Assembly (NCBI GenBank): GCA_963730785.1
Contig: CAVSTF010000010.1
Span: 248,001-312,000 of the forward strand
Direction: 5' to 3'
Length of the DNA stretch: 64,000 bases
Source: Bog-473 sp963730785
GTDB taxonomy: Bacteria; Actinomycetota; Acidimicrobiia; Acidimicrobiales; RAAP-2
The notes beneath the pieces were generated by a model. That model worked only from the letters and a program-made list of their open reading frames with translations, had not been told where the DNA came from and did no database searches. The position numbers were made by a program, and so were the translations under genes. Every line of letters begins with the position of its first letter. Positions within the stretch are counted from its first letter, which is position 1. Below are positions 34,418-42,248 of this stretch, one piece after another.

Positions 34418-36052
34418 ATGAGGCATCCAGGGTTGCGGATCGCATTGGTGGCGATCATTGCCTTTCTGGTGCTTGGCGGCATTGAAGCTTGGCGCGATTC
34501 AGCGACCTTCGACGAGCCGGTGTACGTCTCATCAGGGGTTATTGCGGTCGTGCACCATGATCTGGCCGACAACGCCGAGCACCCGCCCCTCTTCAAGGTG
34601 CTGGCTGCCTTGCCGGTTCTGGCCGCCAATCCCGTCATTCCCGGCGATGGCCATTGGGACACCAACAATGAGCGCTCCTACAGCGCGACGTTTTCTCAGT
34701 CGCAACTTAAGGCCGGGACGCTGCGGAGCGTCACCTTCCTGTCACGCATTATCCCGCTAGTCGAAACGGTGCTGGTGGCCCTGGCGCTCTTCGAATTGGC
34801 TGCCCTCTTGTTCGGGGGTTGGTCGGGCCTCGTGGCGGCGTTGTTGTGGTTGGGCAACCCGCTGGTCCTCGGTATCGGACACCTTGATGGTGTCGATGTG
34901 CCGCTGGCCCTCACCACGGTGTTGGTGGCCCTGGCCACCGTGCACTGGTGGCAACAGCCGAGCCGACGAGCGTTGGGATGGCTGGGGCTGGCCTGCGGCG
35001 CCGTGGTCTCGGCCCAGACCACCGGTCTGCTGGTGGCGGCTATTGCGGTGGCCACCGTGCTGGTGGTGCAACGTCAAAAGGGGCTCCACGGTTGGCTGGC
35101 CTGGCGTCCCGCCGTTGCCGTGTCACTGGTCACGTGGGTCTTCGTCTGGGCCGTATACCTCGTCCTCAACCCGAGCGTGGCCCTGCATTCATGGGTGGTG
35201 TTGCCGCAACCCTACGTAGAGGGGCTGCGCTATTTGGCCAGCCATGACACTGGAGGGAGTCCAGGTTTCCTCTTTGGAACTTCGTGGTCCGGGTCCAACA
35301 TCTGGTTCTGGCCCGGCACCCTTTTGGTGAAACTCTCGGCGCCCGTGTTGCTGCTCTTCATTGCCGGACCTTTGGTGTTGGTGCGGTTACTTCGTTCCGG
35401 CCACTTAGAAAGAAGCGTCGGCTGGCAAACACTGACGGCCATTGTTGCCCCGGCGGTGGTGCTCTTCGTATTCGAGCTGCCCAATCCGCGGACATTGGGC
35501 GTGCGCTACCTACTGCCGTCGATCGCCTTGTGGACCGTGGTGGCCTCACCGATCGCTCTCGTCGTCGGTCGCCGAGCCATGGCGGCATCGGTGACCGCCT
35601 TGTTGGCGCTCGCCGCCGCGGTCACGGCGACGTCGTTCCCTGATTCGATTTCCTACACGTCGCCGCCATTTACTCCGGGGTACCGGAACGCCACTGACTC
35701 CAATGTGGACTGGGGCCAGAACTTTGGCCAGTTGGTCACCTGGAGTCGCGGTCGACATCCCTACGTGGCTTACTTCGGACCCAGGGGCATTACCTGGTCG
35801 ACGGTGCCCGGGGCCAAGAACCTGGTGGCCACGCCACCAAGCCAGATCACCGGTTGGGTGGCCGCCTCCGCCAGTGATTTGACCAGCGCCGACCGGTCCA
35901 GCCTGGCCTGGCTGCGGGCCTATTGCCCCGTTGGCACGCTTGGTGGTTCAGTTCTCCTGTATCACTTCACTTCGCCACCCTCATCGGCCGCAGGACCGGC
36001 GGCGCCGGCTGAGCAGTGCCAAGACAATGGGCGCAGCTCGGTGAGGTCGTGA
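34418..36052 (+). CDS. GT39/ArnT-like dolichyl-phosphomannose-type glycosyltransferase
   Basis: A 544-residue protein with about 11 TM helices. After TM1 the extracytoplasmic block DSATFDEPVYVSSG carries the conserved GT-C Asp-Glu, followed by HHDLADNAEHPPLFKVLAALP (conserved HPP). Further hydrophobic segments lead to a C-terminal soluble part with DSNVDWGQNFGQLVTW. GT39-type enzymes transfer sugars from polyprenyl phosphate to proteins or lipids outside the membrane. ATG 34418, with GAGAGG upstream. It converges on the ABC permease, with 7 bp between stops. Confidence 0.8.
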   Translation: MRHPGLRIALVAIIAFLVLGGIEAWRDSATFDEPVYVSSGVIAVVHHDLADNAEHPPLFKVLAALPVLAANPVIPGDGHWDTNNERSYSATFSQSQLKAGTLRSVTFLSRIIPLVETVLVALALFELAALLFGGWSGLVAALLWLGNPLVLGIGHLDGVDVPLALTTVLVALATVHWWQQPSRRALGWLGLACGAVVSAQTTGLLVAAIAVATVLVVQRQKGLHGWLAWRPAVAVSLVTWVFVWAVYLVLNPSVALHSWVVLPQPYVEGLRYLASHDTGGSPGFLFGTSWSGSNIWFWPGTLLVKLSAPVLLLFIAGPLVLVRLLRSGHLERSVGWQTLTAIVAPAVVLFVFELPNPRTLGVRYLLPSIALWTVVASPIALVVGRRAMAASVTALLALAAAVTATSFPDSISYTSPPFTPGYRNATDSNVDWGQNFGQLVTWSRGRHPYVAYFGPRGITWSTVPGAKNLVATPPSQITGWVAASASDLTSADRSSLAWLRAYCPVGTLGGSVLLYHFTSPPSSAAGPAAPAEQCQDNGRSSVRS

Positions 36053-36059
36053 GCGAACG

Positions 36060-36959
36060 TTAGGACTGCACCTTGCCCCGGAAGTTGCGCAAGCCCAGGG
36101 TCAAGAAGATCACGCTGAACGCGGCCAACGCCGGATACACCACGTAGAGATGCATGTGGGGCGCATTGGTGAAGGCGGCTCGCATGCCGTCATTGACATA
36201 AATCAGGGGATTCACCAGCACCACCGTCTGCAACCAGTGGAAGCCGCCGATCTTGACCGGAGCCAGTCGGGTCCATTGGTAGTAGGTGCCTCCGAGAAAA
36301 GTGATCGGCAGCACAATGAATCCGAACATCAATCCGAGATTGCGCGGTTCGAAGCTGGTGCCGAGCAAGAGTCCGAGTGACGTCATGGTCAGGCACGCCA
36401 ACGGGATGATGGTCACGATGTAGAGCCAGTGGTAGTTGAGGTGCGCCTCGACGCCCGCGGCATGCACGACCGCCGCGATGGGCAGCACGATGACGGCAGA
36501 CAGAATGCCTTGGGCTCCGCCGGAGATCACCTTGGAGATGGCCACCAGCCATATGGGGCAGGGCGCCTGCACCCGATCCTCGATTTCGCGGGTGAAACCG
36601 AATTCCTGAGCCAATTGCATGGCCACTGCCTGGATGCCCTGGAACATGATCGAAAGTCCGACCACACCCGGCACGAGGACGGTCGCGAAGGCAGACTCGG
36701 CCCCCGGGATGCTCGAGGATCCAATGCCTTGCCCGATCTTTGGAAAGACGTAGAGGAAGACGAAGCAGAGCAGGAACGGCTGCACCAGGGTGCGAACGAC
36801 GAACTCAATTTTGTGCTTCCAGAGCACGACGAGGTCGCGGTGGATGAGGGCACGAAGGGAGGTCCAACTGGCCGCCGTGGCCGAGCGAGTCGGCGCCGAG
36901 GAGATTGGCCGCCATTCCGCCACTGGAGCCGCCAGTGAATCGGGGGTCGTCGTGGTCAT
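36060..36959 (-). CDS. ABC-2 type transporter permease (DrrB-like)
   Basis: A 299-residue permease with about six TM helices after a 40-residue cytoplasmic start (ASWTSLRALIHRDLVVLWKHKIEF). It has the family block VVGLSIMFQGIQAVAMQLAQEFGFTREIEDRVQAP and IVLPITFLGGTYYQW. This is DrrB/NodJ-like, forming an exporter with the upstream ATPase. The start overlaps the ATPase stop by one base (TGATG). It probably exports hydrophobic drugs or lipids, under control of the upstream PadR regulator. Confidence 0.88.
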   Translation of the reverse strand: MTTTTPDSLAAPVAEWRPISSAPTRSATAASWTSLRALIHRDLVVLWKHKIEFVVRTLVQPFLLCFVFLYVFPKIGQGIGSSSIPGAESAFATVLVPGVVGLSIMFQGIQAVAMQLAQEFGFTREIEDRVQAPCPIWLVAISKVISGGAQGILSAVIVLPIAAVVHAAGVEAHLNYHWLYIVTIIPLACLTMTSLGLLLGTSFEPRNLGLMFGFIVLPITFLGGTYYQWTRLAPVKIGGFHWLQTVVLVNPLIYVNDGMRAAFTNAPHMHLYVVYPALAAFSVIFLTLGLRNFRGKVQS

Positions 36960-37984
36960 CAGTCGCGCAGATCCTTTCCGGTCAGGCCGATGAAGACGGT
37001 CTCCAGCGTGGGTTCCGCCACCGAGAGATCGGCCACTGAGAATCCGCCCGCCTCGGCGGCCGCCACCACCCTCGGTACGAGTCGGTCGGCCCCCTTGAGG
37101 TGCAGCTCGACGCCCCCGTCAATGGTGCGAGTGCTGGTCACGCCTTCGACTTGTTGCGTAAACAGGTTGGCCAGTGCGTCGGGATCGCCATCGGCCTTGA
37201 CCGTGATGATGGTGTCGGCGTCAACGCCTTGTTTCAGTTGGGAGGGTGTGCCCAGGGCCAGGATTTTCCCGTGGTCCATGATGGCGAGCCGGTCGCAAAG
37301 CTGATCGGCTTCTTCCATGTAGTGGGTGGTGAGCATGATCGTTTGTCCATCGGCATTCAGCCCGCGGAGGAGTTCCCACAGGGCCAGGCGACCTTGCGGA
37401 TCGAGGCCGGCCGTTGGTTCGTCCAAGAAGAGCACGGCCGGGCGATGGAAGATGGCCCGAGCGACCATCAATCGCTGGGCCATGCCGCCCGACAATGCGA
37501 AGACCGACGCCTTGGCGAAGCGGGTCAGTTGAAAGCGCTCGAGTAACTCGTCAGCTGTTTGTTTGGATTGCTTGGCACTGATGCCGAACAACCGACCATG
37601 GAAGTACAAGTTCTCCCATGGGGTGAGTTGACGGTCCAGCGTGTTTTGCTGGGAGACCACACCGATGAGTTGTTTCACCAGCGAGGGGTGCGCCACCACG
37701 TCAATCCCGCCAACGAGTGCCTGGCCTCCGGAGGGAATGACGCGGGTGGTGAGTACGCCGACCGTCGTGGTCTTACCGGCCCCGTTCGGGCCGAGGAGTC
37801 CAAAGACCTCTCCGGCCCCCACGCTGAGATTCAGACCATCCACGGCACGAAAGTCCGTACCGGGATAGGTCTTGGCCAGGTCGATCGTTTGAATGATCGG
37901 AATGGCACTCGTCTCGGGCGTGGCGACCGGCGTTGAAGTGGTATCTGCGGATGCCATAGAAGTGTCAAGCACAGTACCGGCCAA
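36959..37984 (-). CDS. ABC transporter ATP-binding protein (DrrA-like)
   Basis: A 341-residue ATPase. Walker A LLGPNGAGKTTTVG, signature SGGMAQRLMVAR, Walker B VLFLDEPTAGLD and H-loop LTTHYMEEAD are intact. The C-terminal ~90 residues (DADTIITVKADGDPDALANLF ... EPTLETVFIGLTGKDLRD) form the DrrA-type regulatory tail. It powers the adjacent permease. The first ~28 residues are low-complexity; a start at the internal Met (MASADTT) is possible. It begins 5 bp downstream of the PadR gene in the same direction. Confidence 0.9.
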   Translation of the reverse strand: MAGTVLDTSMASADTTSTPVATPETSAIPIIQTIDLAKTYPGTDFRAVDGLNLSVGAGEVFGLLGPNGAGKTTTVGVLTTRVIPSGGQALVGGIDVVAHPSLVKQLIGVVSQQNTLDRQLTPWENLYFHGRLFGISAKQSKQTADELLERFQLTRFAKASVFALSGGMAQRLMVARAIFHRPAVLFLDEPTAGLDPQGRLALWELLRGLNADGQTIMLTTHYMEEADQLCDRLAIMDHGKILALGTPSQLKQGVDADTIITVKADGDPDALANLFTQQVEGVTSTRTIDGGVELHLKGADRLVPRVVAAAEAGGFSVADLSVAEPTLETVFIGLTGKDLRD

Positions 37985-37989
37985 GGGGC

Positions 37990-38571
37990 TCAGTCTTCAG
38001 CCAGAATTTGGTAGAGCTCTTTTCGAGCTTTCTGGATGACTTCGATGCCACGGGCCACTTGCGTTCCCTCGCCGGCGCCGGACAACTGCTTGGCGGCGCT
38101 CATCAACTGGCTGACGGCCTGTCGAAGCGAGCGGACATCGTCGCCGCTGCCACCCTCGTCACGAGAGTCCCACGGCATCGACTGCGACTTGGCGGCCTCT
38201 GCTTTGCCATCGTCGGTCAGGTCGAAGGTGCGAGTGCCGTCGTGCTCTTCCGAGCTGACCATGCCTTCGTCTTCGAGCATCTGCAGGTGCGGGTAGACGG
38301 AACCCGGGCTGGGTCGCCAGAGTCCACCGCTCATCTGCTCCAGCCGACGCATAACCTCATAGCCATGGGCAGGGTGTTCCTGCAGCGCGGCCAGGATGGC
38401 GCGACGGATATCGCCTCGGCGCATGCGTCGTCCGCCGCCCCAGTTGCCGCGATCGCCGCCCCATCGGCCGCGTCCGCCGTCCATGTCGTGGTGTTCGTGG
38501 TGCCCGTGCGGTCCGCGCATGCCGCGCCGATCGCCTGGTGATTCGTGTTCGTAGTGTCGTTCTCTTCCCAT
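37990..38571 (-). CDS. PadR-family regulator with a His/Gly-rich N-terminal tail
   Basis: A 193-residue regulator. The winged helix starts at about residue 52: GDIRRAILAALQEHPAHGYEVMRRLEQMSGGLWRPSPGSVYPHLQMLEDEGMV, the standard PadR fold (only partly quoted). The C-terminal ~60 residues form a dimerisation helix. Before the HTH lies a His/Gly/Arg-rich region (GPHGHHEHHDMDGG), possibly metal-binding or disordered. ATG 38571 has AAGAAGG about 10 nt upstream. It heads the exporter operon and lies downstream of the ferredoxin gene; drug-inducible control of the ABC pair is the usual role. Confidence 0.88.
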   Translation of the reverse strand: MGRERHYEHESPGDRRGMRGPHGHHEHHDMDGGRGRWGGDRGNWGGGRRMRRGDIRRAILAALQEHPAHGYEVMRRLEQMSGGLWRPSPGSVYPHLQMLEDEGMVSSEEHDGTRTFDLTDDGKAEAAKSQSMPWDSRDEGGSGDDVRSLRQAVSQLMSAAKQLSGAGEGTQVARGIEVIQKARKELYQILAED

Positions 38572-38608
38572 GGTGGGAGACCTTCTTTCTGAAGTGATAG
38601 GTGAGTGA

Positions 38609-39004
38609 TCATGCGGAGCGAGTGGTGAGCGTGATCGCTGATTCTGGGCAGGCCACGACGCACAAGCCACAGGCGTGGCAGGCGTCGGCCCGCGGGGTAT
38701 AGGCCACTTGGCGTCCGTGGGCGACGTTCTTGAACTTGCCGAGCAGGCTGAGCGCACCGAAGTCGCTCTGCGTGATCCGGCTTACTTCGAAGACGTCGTA
38801 GGGACAGACTTCGACGCAGTCGCCCTTGGCCTCACATCGGCCCAGGTCCACTACGGGGATGAAGACGCCCGGCTCGGCTCGACACTTTTCTCCGGGGCGA
38901 GCCGGATTGGCTCTGGCCTTCTTGACCTTGGCCGGATTGGTGCGTCGTGTCGCCGCGTCGGGCACCGGCTCATCGTCGAATTCGCTTGCCTCGCCGTTCG
39001 CCAT
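38609..39004 (-). CDS. ferredoxin with two Fe-S motifs, the first lacking one canonical Cys
   Basis: A 131-residue protein. A polar Lys/Arg-rich N-terminus of about 45 residues precedes VFIPVVDLGRCEAKGDCVEVCPYDVF, which spells C-x5-C-x3-CP: Lys replaces the second Cys of CxxC. The second motif, ACHACGLCVVACPESAI, is complete CX2CX2CX3CP. The first site may hold a 3Fe-4S or atypical 4Fe-4S cluster, as in other actinobacterial CEGKGDC-type ferredoxins. It could donate electrons to P450s such as the one at 13 kb, but no reductase is adjacent. Confidence 0.88.
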   Translation of the reverse strand: MANGEASEFDDEPVPDAATRRTNPAKVKKARANPARPGEKCRAEPGVFIPVVDLGRCEAKGDCVEVCPYDVFEVSRITQSDFGALSLLGKFKNVAHGRQVAYTPRADACHACGLCVVACPESAITLTTRSA

Positions 39005-39041
39005 GTCCTCGCTCCAACTGATCGTGTTTAATGTAACACTA

Positions 39042-39053
39042 ATGATATATCAT
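39042..39053. promoter_or_regulatory. AT-rich palindrome upstream of the ferredoxin gene
   Basis: ATGATATATCAT is a perfect 12-bp palindrome, flanked symmetrically by TAATG (39030-39034) and CATTA (39056-39060). It lies 38-49 bp upstream of the ferredoxin start and contrasts with the GC-rich surroundings. It is a candidate operator for the nearby PadR regulator or another factor; no binding evidence can be read from sequence. Confidence 0.4.
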
Positions 39054-39199
39054 AACATTATGCCGATGTCACGATAATTCTCGGATTTTCTCGGGTCGCG
39101 TACTCGGGGCACGCTGGAGTACGCATACTGGAGGCACGAATCAGCAAGTCCGGCGGCGGCGACGCTGTCGGTACTGGCCCACCACCCCTCGGAGGCACC

Positions 39200-39856
39200 A
39201 TGGGACTGTTCACGTCACGCAAGTCAGAAATGATCACGGCCGATCAGGCGCTGCCGGGGCGAGACGAAGCGATGCCGGTGACGGCGCCCCATTTGGTGTT
39301 GGGCACGAAGCTGACGCCGCCTTTCCCGGAAGGATTTGAACGAGCGATTTTCGGCATGGGTTGTTTCTGGGGTGCCGAGCGCAAGTTCTGGGTCCTGCCT
39401 GGCGTCTACACCACCGCGGTGGGTTATGCCGGGGGCATCACGCCCAACCCCACCTACAACGAAGTGTGCAGCGGACTGACCGGTCACACCGAAGCTGTGT
39501 TGGTGGTATTCGACCCGGCGGTGACGTCGTATGAGAAGTTGCTGGCCGTGTTCTTCGAGAACCACGACCCCACGCAAGGCATGCGCCAGGGCAACGATCG
39601 GGGCACGCAGTATCGATCGGCGATCTACACGACCACGCCGGAGCAGGCGGACATCGCCGATCAGGTGGCCAAGCGTTTCCAGGACTCATTGAGCGACGCC
39701 AAGTACGGGCAGATCACGACCGAGATCAAGCCGGACGACCAGTTCTATTACGCCGAGCCGTACCACCAGCAGTATCTGGAGGCGAACCCGGCCGGCTACT
39801 GCGGCTTGGGTGGCACCGGCGTGTCGTGCCCGATCGGATTGCCGGGCGTCAACTAA
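39200..39856 (+). CDS. msrA: peptide-methionine (S)-S-oxide reductase MsrA
   Basis: A 218-residue enzyme. The active site is FGMGCFWGAERKFW (nucleophilic Cys in GCFWGAE), followed by GYAGGITPNPTYNEVCSG and HTEAVLVVFDP. Later blocks are FFENHDPTQGMRQGNDRGTQYRSAIY and YHQQYLEANPAGYCGLGG, with a resolving Cys near the C-terminus. It repairs S-epimers of methionine sulfoxide in proteins. The first ~45 residues are an extension of the common bacterial length, as in other actinobacteria. It converges on the second nitronate monooxygenase with 6 bp between stops. Confidence 0.95.
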   Translation: MGLFTSRKSEMITADQALPGRDEAMPVTAPHLVLGTKLTPPFPEGFERAIFGMGCFWGAERKFWVLPGVYTTAVGYAGGITPNPTYNEVCSGLTGHTEAVLVVFDPAVTSYEKLLAVFFENHDPTQGMRQGNDRGTQYRSAIYTTTPEQADIADQVAKRFQDSLSDAKYGQITTEIKPDDQFYYAEPYHQQYLEANPAGYCGLGGTGVSCPIGLPGVN

Positions 39857-39862
39857 GCGACC

Positions 39863-40828
39863 TCAGCGCAGCGTCGGCAGCCGGTCCAGAATCGCTTCGG
39901 CTTCGGCCACGAAGCGGCGAACGAGTTCGGCGGCCGGCACGAGTTCGGTGATGGCGCCGACACCCTGACCAGCCGGGTAGCACTCCTTCTCGACATCGAC
40001 CCCGTCGGTGAAGGAATCACCGCCCAGGTGCATGGTGCCGGCCCCGTAGGAGATGCCGAGCTGTTCGGGGAACTTCTTGAGCTCATCGGGGTGGGCGTCG
40101 AAGTGATCGGTGTACCCGTTGCGCACCACCCGCATGGTCTTGCCCGAATAGGCCCGACTCACCGTGGTCTGGTCTTCCCGGGTGGTCAACAGTCGCTCCT
40201 TGTAGCCCAGCACGCTGCGAGCCTCGGGCGTGGCGATGAAGCGGGTGCCCACCCAAATACCGTCGGCGCCCAAGGCGAGGGCGGCCGCTAAGCCGCGGCC
40301 GTCGAAGATGCCACCGGCGGCCACGACGGGGACCTTGTCGCCGACCGCGTCGACGATCTGAGGCACGAGGGGAAGCGTGGCCACCTGGCCCGTGTGTCCA
40401 CCCGCTTCCGTCCCCTGGGCGACCACCAGGTCACAACCGGCTTCAACGGCGCGAACGGCGTGCTCGACCTTGCCGCACATGTTGACCACCAGCACGTTGT
40501 GGGCATGACACTGCTCGATCACTTCGGTGGGCACGCCCAGGGCGGCGACGAAGGCGGTGGCGCCACCGTCGATGATGAGTTGCACCTGATCCTTCATGCT
40601 GCCCGGCATGGCGGTCAGGAGATCGACGGCGAAGGGCTTGTCGGTGGCCTGGCGCACGGCTGACATCTCGGCCTCCATGGCGGCGGGGCTCATGGTCCCG
40701 GCTCCGAGGCAGCCGAAGCCGCCGGCCTCGGAGACGGCGCTACAGAGAGCCGAGTAGGAAACCCCTCCCATGCCGGCCAACATCACGGGGTGCTCAATGC
40801 CCAGGAGCTCAGTCAGTCGCGTGCGCAT
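39863..40828 (-). CDS. nitronate monooxygenase family protein (second copy)
   Basis: A 321-residue FMN TIM-barrel enzyme. It opens LTELLGIEHPVMLAGMGGVSYSALCSAVSEAGGFG (quoted in part) and has VVAQGTEAGGHTGQVATL, the FMN-phosphate loop with active-site His. VVAAGGIFDGRGLAAALALGADGIWVGTRF completes the barrel. The C-terminus has GVGAITELVPAAELVRRFV, typical of the actinobacterial subgroup, which includes enoyl reductase-like members. It is only distantly related to the copy at 2.3 kb. ATG 40828 has GAAAGAAGG about 10 nt upstream. Exact substrate unknown. Confidence 0.88.
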   Translation of the reverse strand: MRTRLTELLGIEHPVMLAGMGGVSYSALCSAVSEAGGFGCLGAGTMSPAAMEAEMSAVRQATDKPFAVDLLTAMPGSMKDQVQLIIDGGATAFVAALGVPTEVIEQCHAHNVLVVNMCGKVEHAVRAVEAGCDLVVAQGTEAGGHTGQVATLPLVPQIVDAVGDKVPVVAAGGIFDGRGLAAALALGADGIWVGTRFIATPEARSVLGYKERLLTTREDQTTVSRAYSGKTMRVVRNGYTDHFDAHPDELKKFPEQLGISYGAGTMHLGGDSFTDGVDVEKECYPAGQGVGAITELVPAAELVRRFVAEAEAILDRLPTLR

Positions 40829-40923
40829 ATGGATGCAGCCTTCTTTCCAGATCGGACCCATGGTCGACCCCAGCCGGGCTGGTTTCGCCGCCGGGACCGT
40901 ATCAGCGAGGAGGAAACGAAGGC

Positions 40924-42195
40924 TTATTCCGCGGGCGCAGATGCGGGGGTGGACTTGGCGGTGACCAGAAAGAACGAGCCCAACAGGGCGGCCAGGATGG
41001 TGCCGATGAGCAGGCCGAGCTGAGCCCCCGAATACAGGGTGGGTGCGCCGTCGAATACGGCGTGGGCAAACAGCAGGGGCACGGTGATCCCCATGCCACA
41101 CAAGAGGCTGACGCCCGTCATCTGCCGCCACGTGGTGTGGGTGGGCAGGGTGCAGACGCCGAGTCGGAGGAGGAGGACCACCGCCAGGGTGATGCCCAGC
41201 ATCTTGCCGACCGTGCGAGCCGCCACAATGGCGGTGATGACCGAGACGGCCGAGGTCGAGTGCCACAGGGCTCCCGTGACGGTGACGCCGGCATTGGCCA
41301 GAACGAAAAGCGGCAGCACGGCATAGCTGGAGAGGCGGTGGACCGGTCGCTCCAGGGCGGCCCCCGGCGATGCCGTTCCCGCGCCGGGGACGAGGACGCC
41401 GACGAAGGCGCCGGCCAGCGTGGGCTCGATGCCGCTGCGGACGAACAGGTACCAGACCACGGCCGTGGCCAAGAGGTAGGGCCACCAGACCCGGCGGATC
41501 CGGGAGCGCCGGAGGAGACCGACCGCCATGAGCGACGCCACGGCGGCTAGCAGCCACCACACGGCAAGGTGATGGTGAGCCACCACGGCCAGCACAATGA
41601 CCGAGGCCACGTCGTCGGCCACCGCCAGGGCCAGGACGAAAATGCGCAGTGATTGCGGCACCCGCCGGCCCAGCAGGGCGATGGCGCCGAGCGTGAAGGC
41701 GACATCCGTCGCCATGGGAATACCCCAGCCCTGGGCGATGCCGCCATGCGGATGGAGGACCACGGCGGCGACCAGATAGATCAGGGCGGCGCCGGCCATG
41801 CCGCCCAGGGCAGCCACCACGGGCAGGAGGGCGTGGCGCCGGTCCTTCAGGGAACCTTCGGCTAACTCCCGGCCGATTTCGAGACCGATGGCCAAAAAGA
41901 ACACGGTCATGAGGCCGTTGTCCACCAGATCGACCACGGTGTGGAGGCTGGGGGGTACCGGCTGGTTGGTCGTGACCACGTGGTGCAGCCAGGTGGCGCT
42001 GTAGGAGTGGGCACCGAGATTGGCCCACACCAGGGCAGCCACCAGGGCGACGACGAGGACGACACCACCCGCCGTTTCGGTCTGACCGAATTGGACCAGG
42101 GCGTCAGCCCAGGCGGACGGGTGCCACGGTGGTGGCGGAGTCGACCGTTTGGTCACGCCCATATCTTGGTGCGCCCAGCCTGCCAAGATGGGCAA
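40924..42195 (-). CDS. nhaA: Na+/H+ antiporter NhaA
   Basis: About 412-423 residues with roughly 11-12 TM helices. It contains DNGLMTVFFLAIGLEIGRELAEGSL, MATDVAFTLGAIALLGRRVP and LALAVADDVASVIVLAVV, the last carrying the two membrane Asp residues (Asp163/164 in E. coli NhaA) that bind Na+ or H+. It exports sodium using the proton gradient. The start is uncertain: ATG 42195 and ATG 42162 (MGVTKRST) both fit, neither with a strong ribosome site. It is divergent from the MFS-MarR fusion gene. Confidence 0.93.
   Translation of the reverse strand: MPILAGWAHQDMGVTKRSTPPPPWHPSAWADALVQFGQTETAGGVVLVVALVAALVWANLGAHSYSATWLHHVVTTNQPVPPSLHTVVDLVDNGLMTVFFLAIGLEIGRELAEGSLKDRRHALLPVVAALGGMAGAALIYLVAAVVLHPHGGIAQGWGIPMATDVAFTLGAIALLGRRVPQSLRIFVLALAVADDVASVIVLAVVAHHHLAVWWLLAAVASLMAVGLLRRSRIRRVWWPYLLATAVVWYLFVRSGIEPTLAGAFVGVLVPGAGTASPGAALERPVHRLSSYAVLPLFVLANAGVTVTGALWHSTSAVSVITAIVAARTVGKMLGITLAVVLLLRLGVCTLPTHTTWRQMTGVSLLCGMGITVPLLFAHAVFDGAPTLYSGAQLGLLIGTILAALLGSFFLVTAKSTPASAPAE
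42165..42193. promoter_or_regulatory. inverted repeat between nhaA and the MFS-MarR gene
   Basis: ATCTTGG and CCAAGAT form a 7-bp inverted repeat separated by 13 bp, extended outwards by CCCAT/ATGGG with one bulged base. It spans the alternative nhaA start codons and lies about 60 bp upstream of the MFS-MarR fusion start. It could be an operator or translational hairpin; no factor is identified. Confidence 0.35.
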
Positions 42196-42248
42196 CAGAT
42201 GAAGAGTTCGGGTGACGACTGCTCTGACGCGATCGTGAGGAGGCGGAT

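Noticed and set aside
39863..42028. 721-codon minus-strand ORF through both nitronate monooxygenase and the nhaA region
   Set aside because: Its upstream half is an out-of-frame reading of nhaA; the true monooxygenase starts at 40828.
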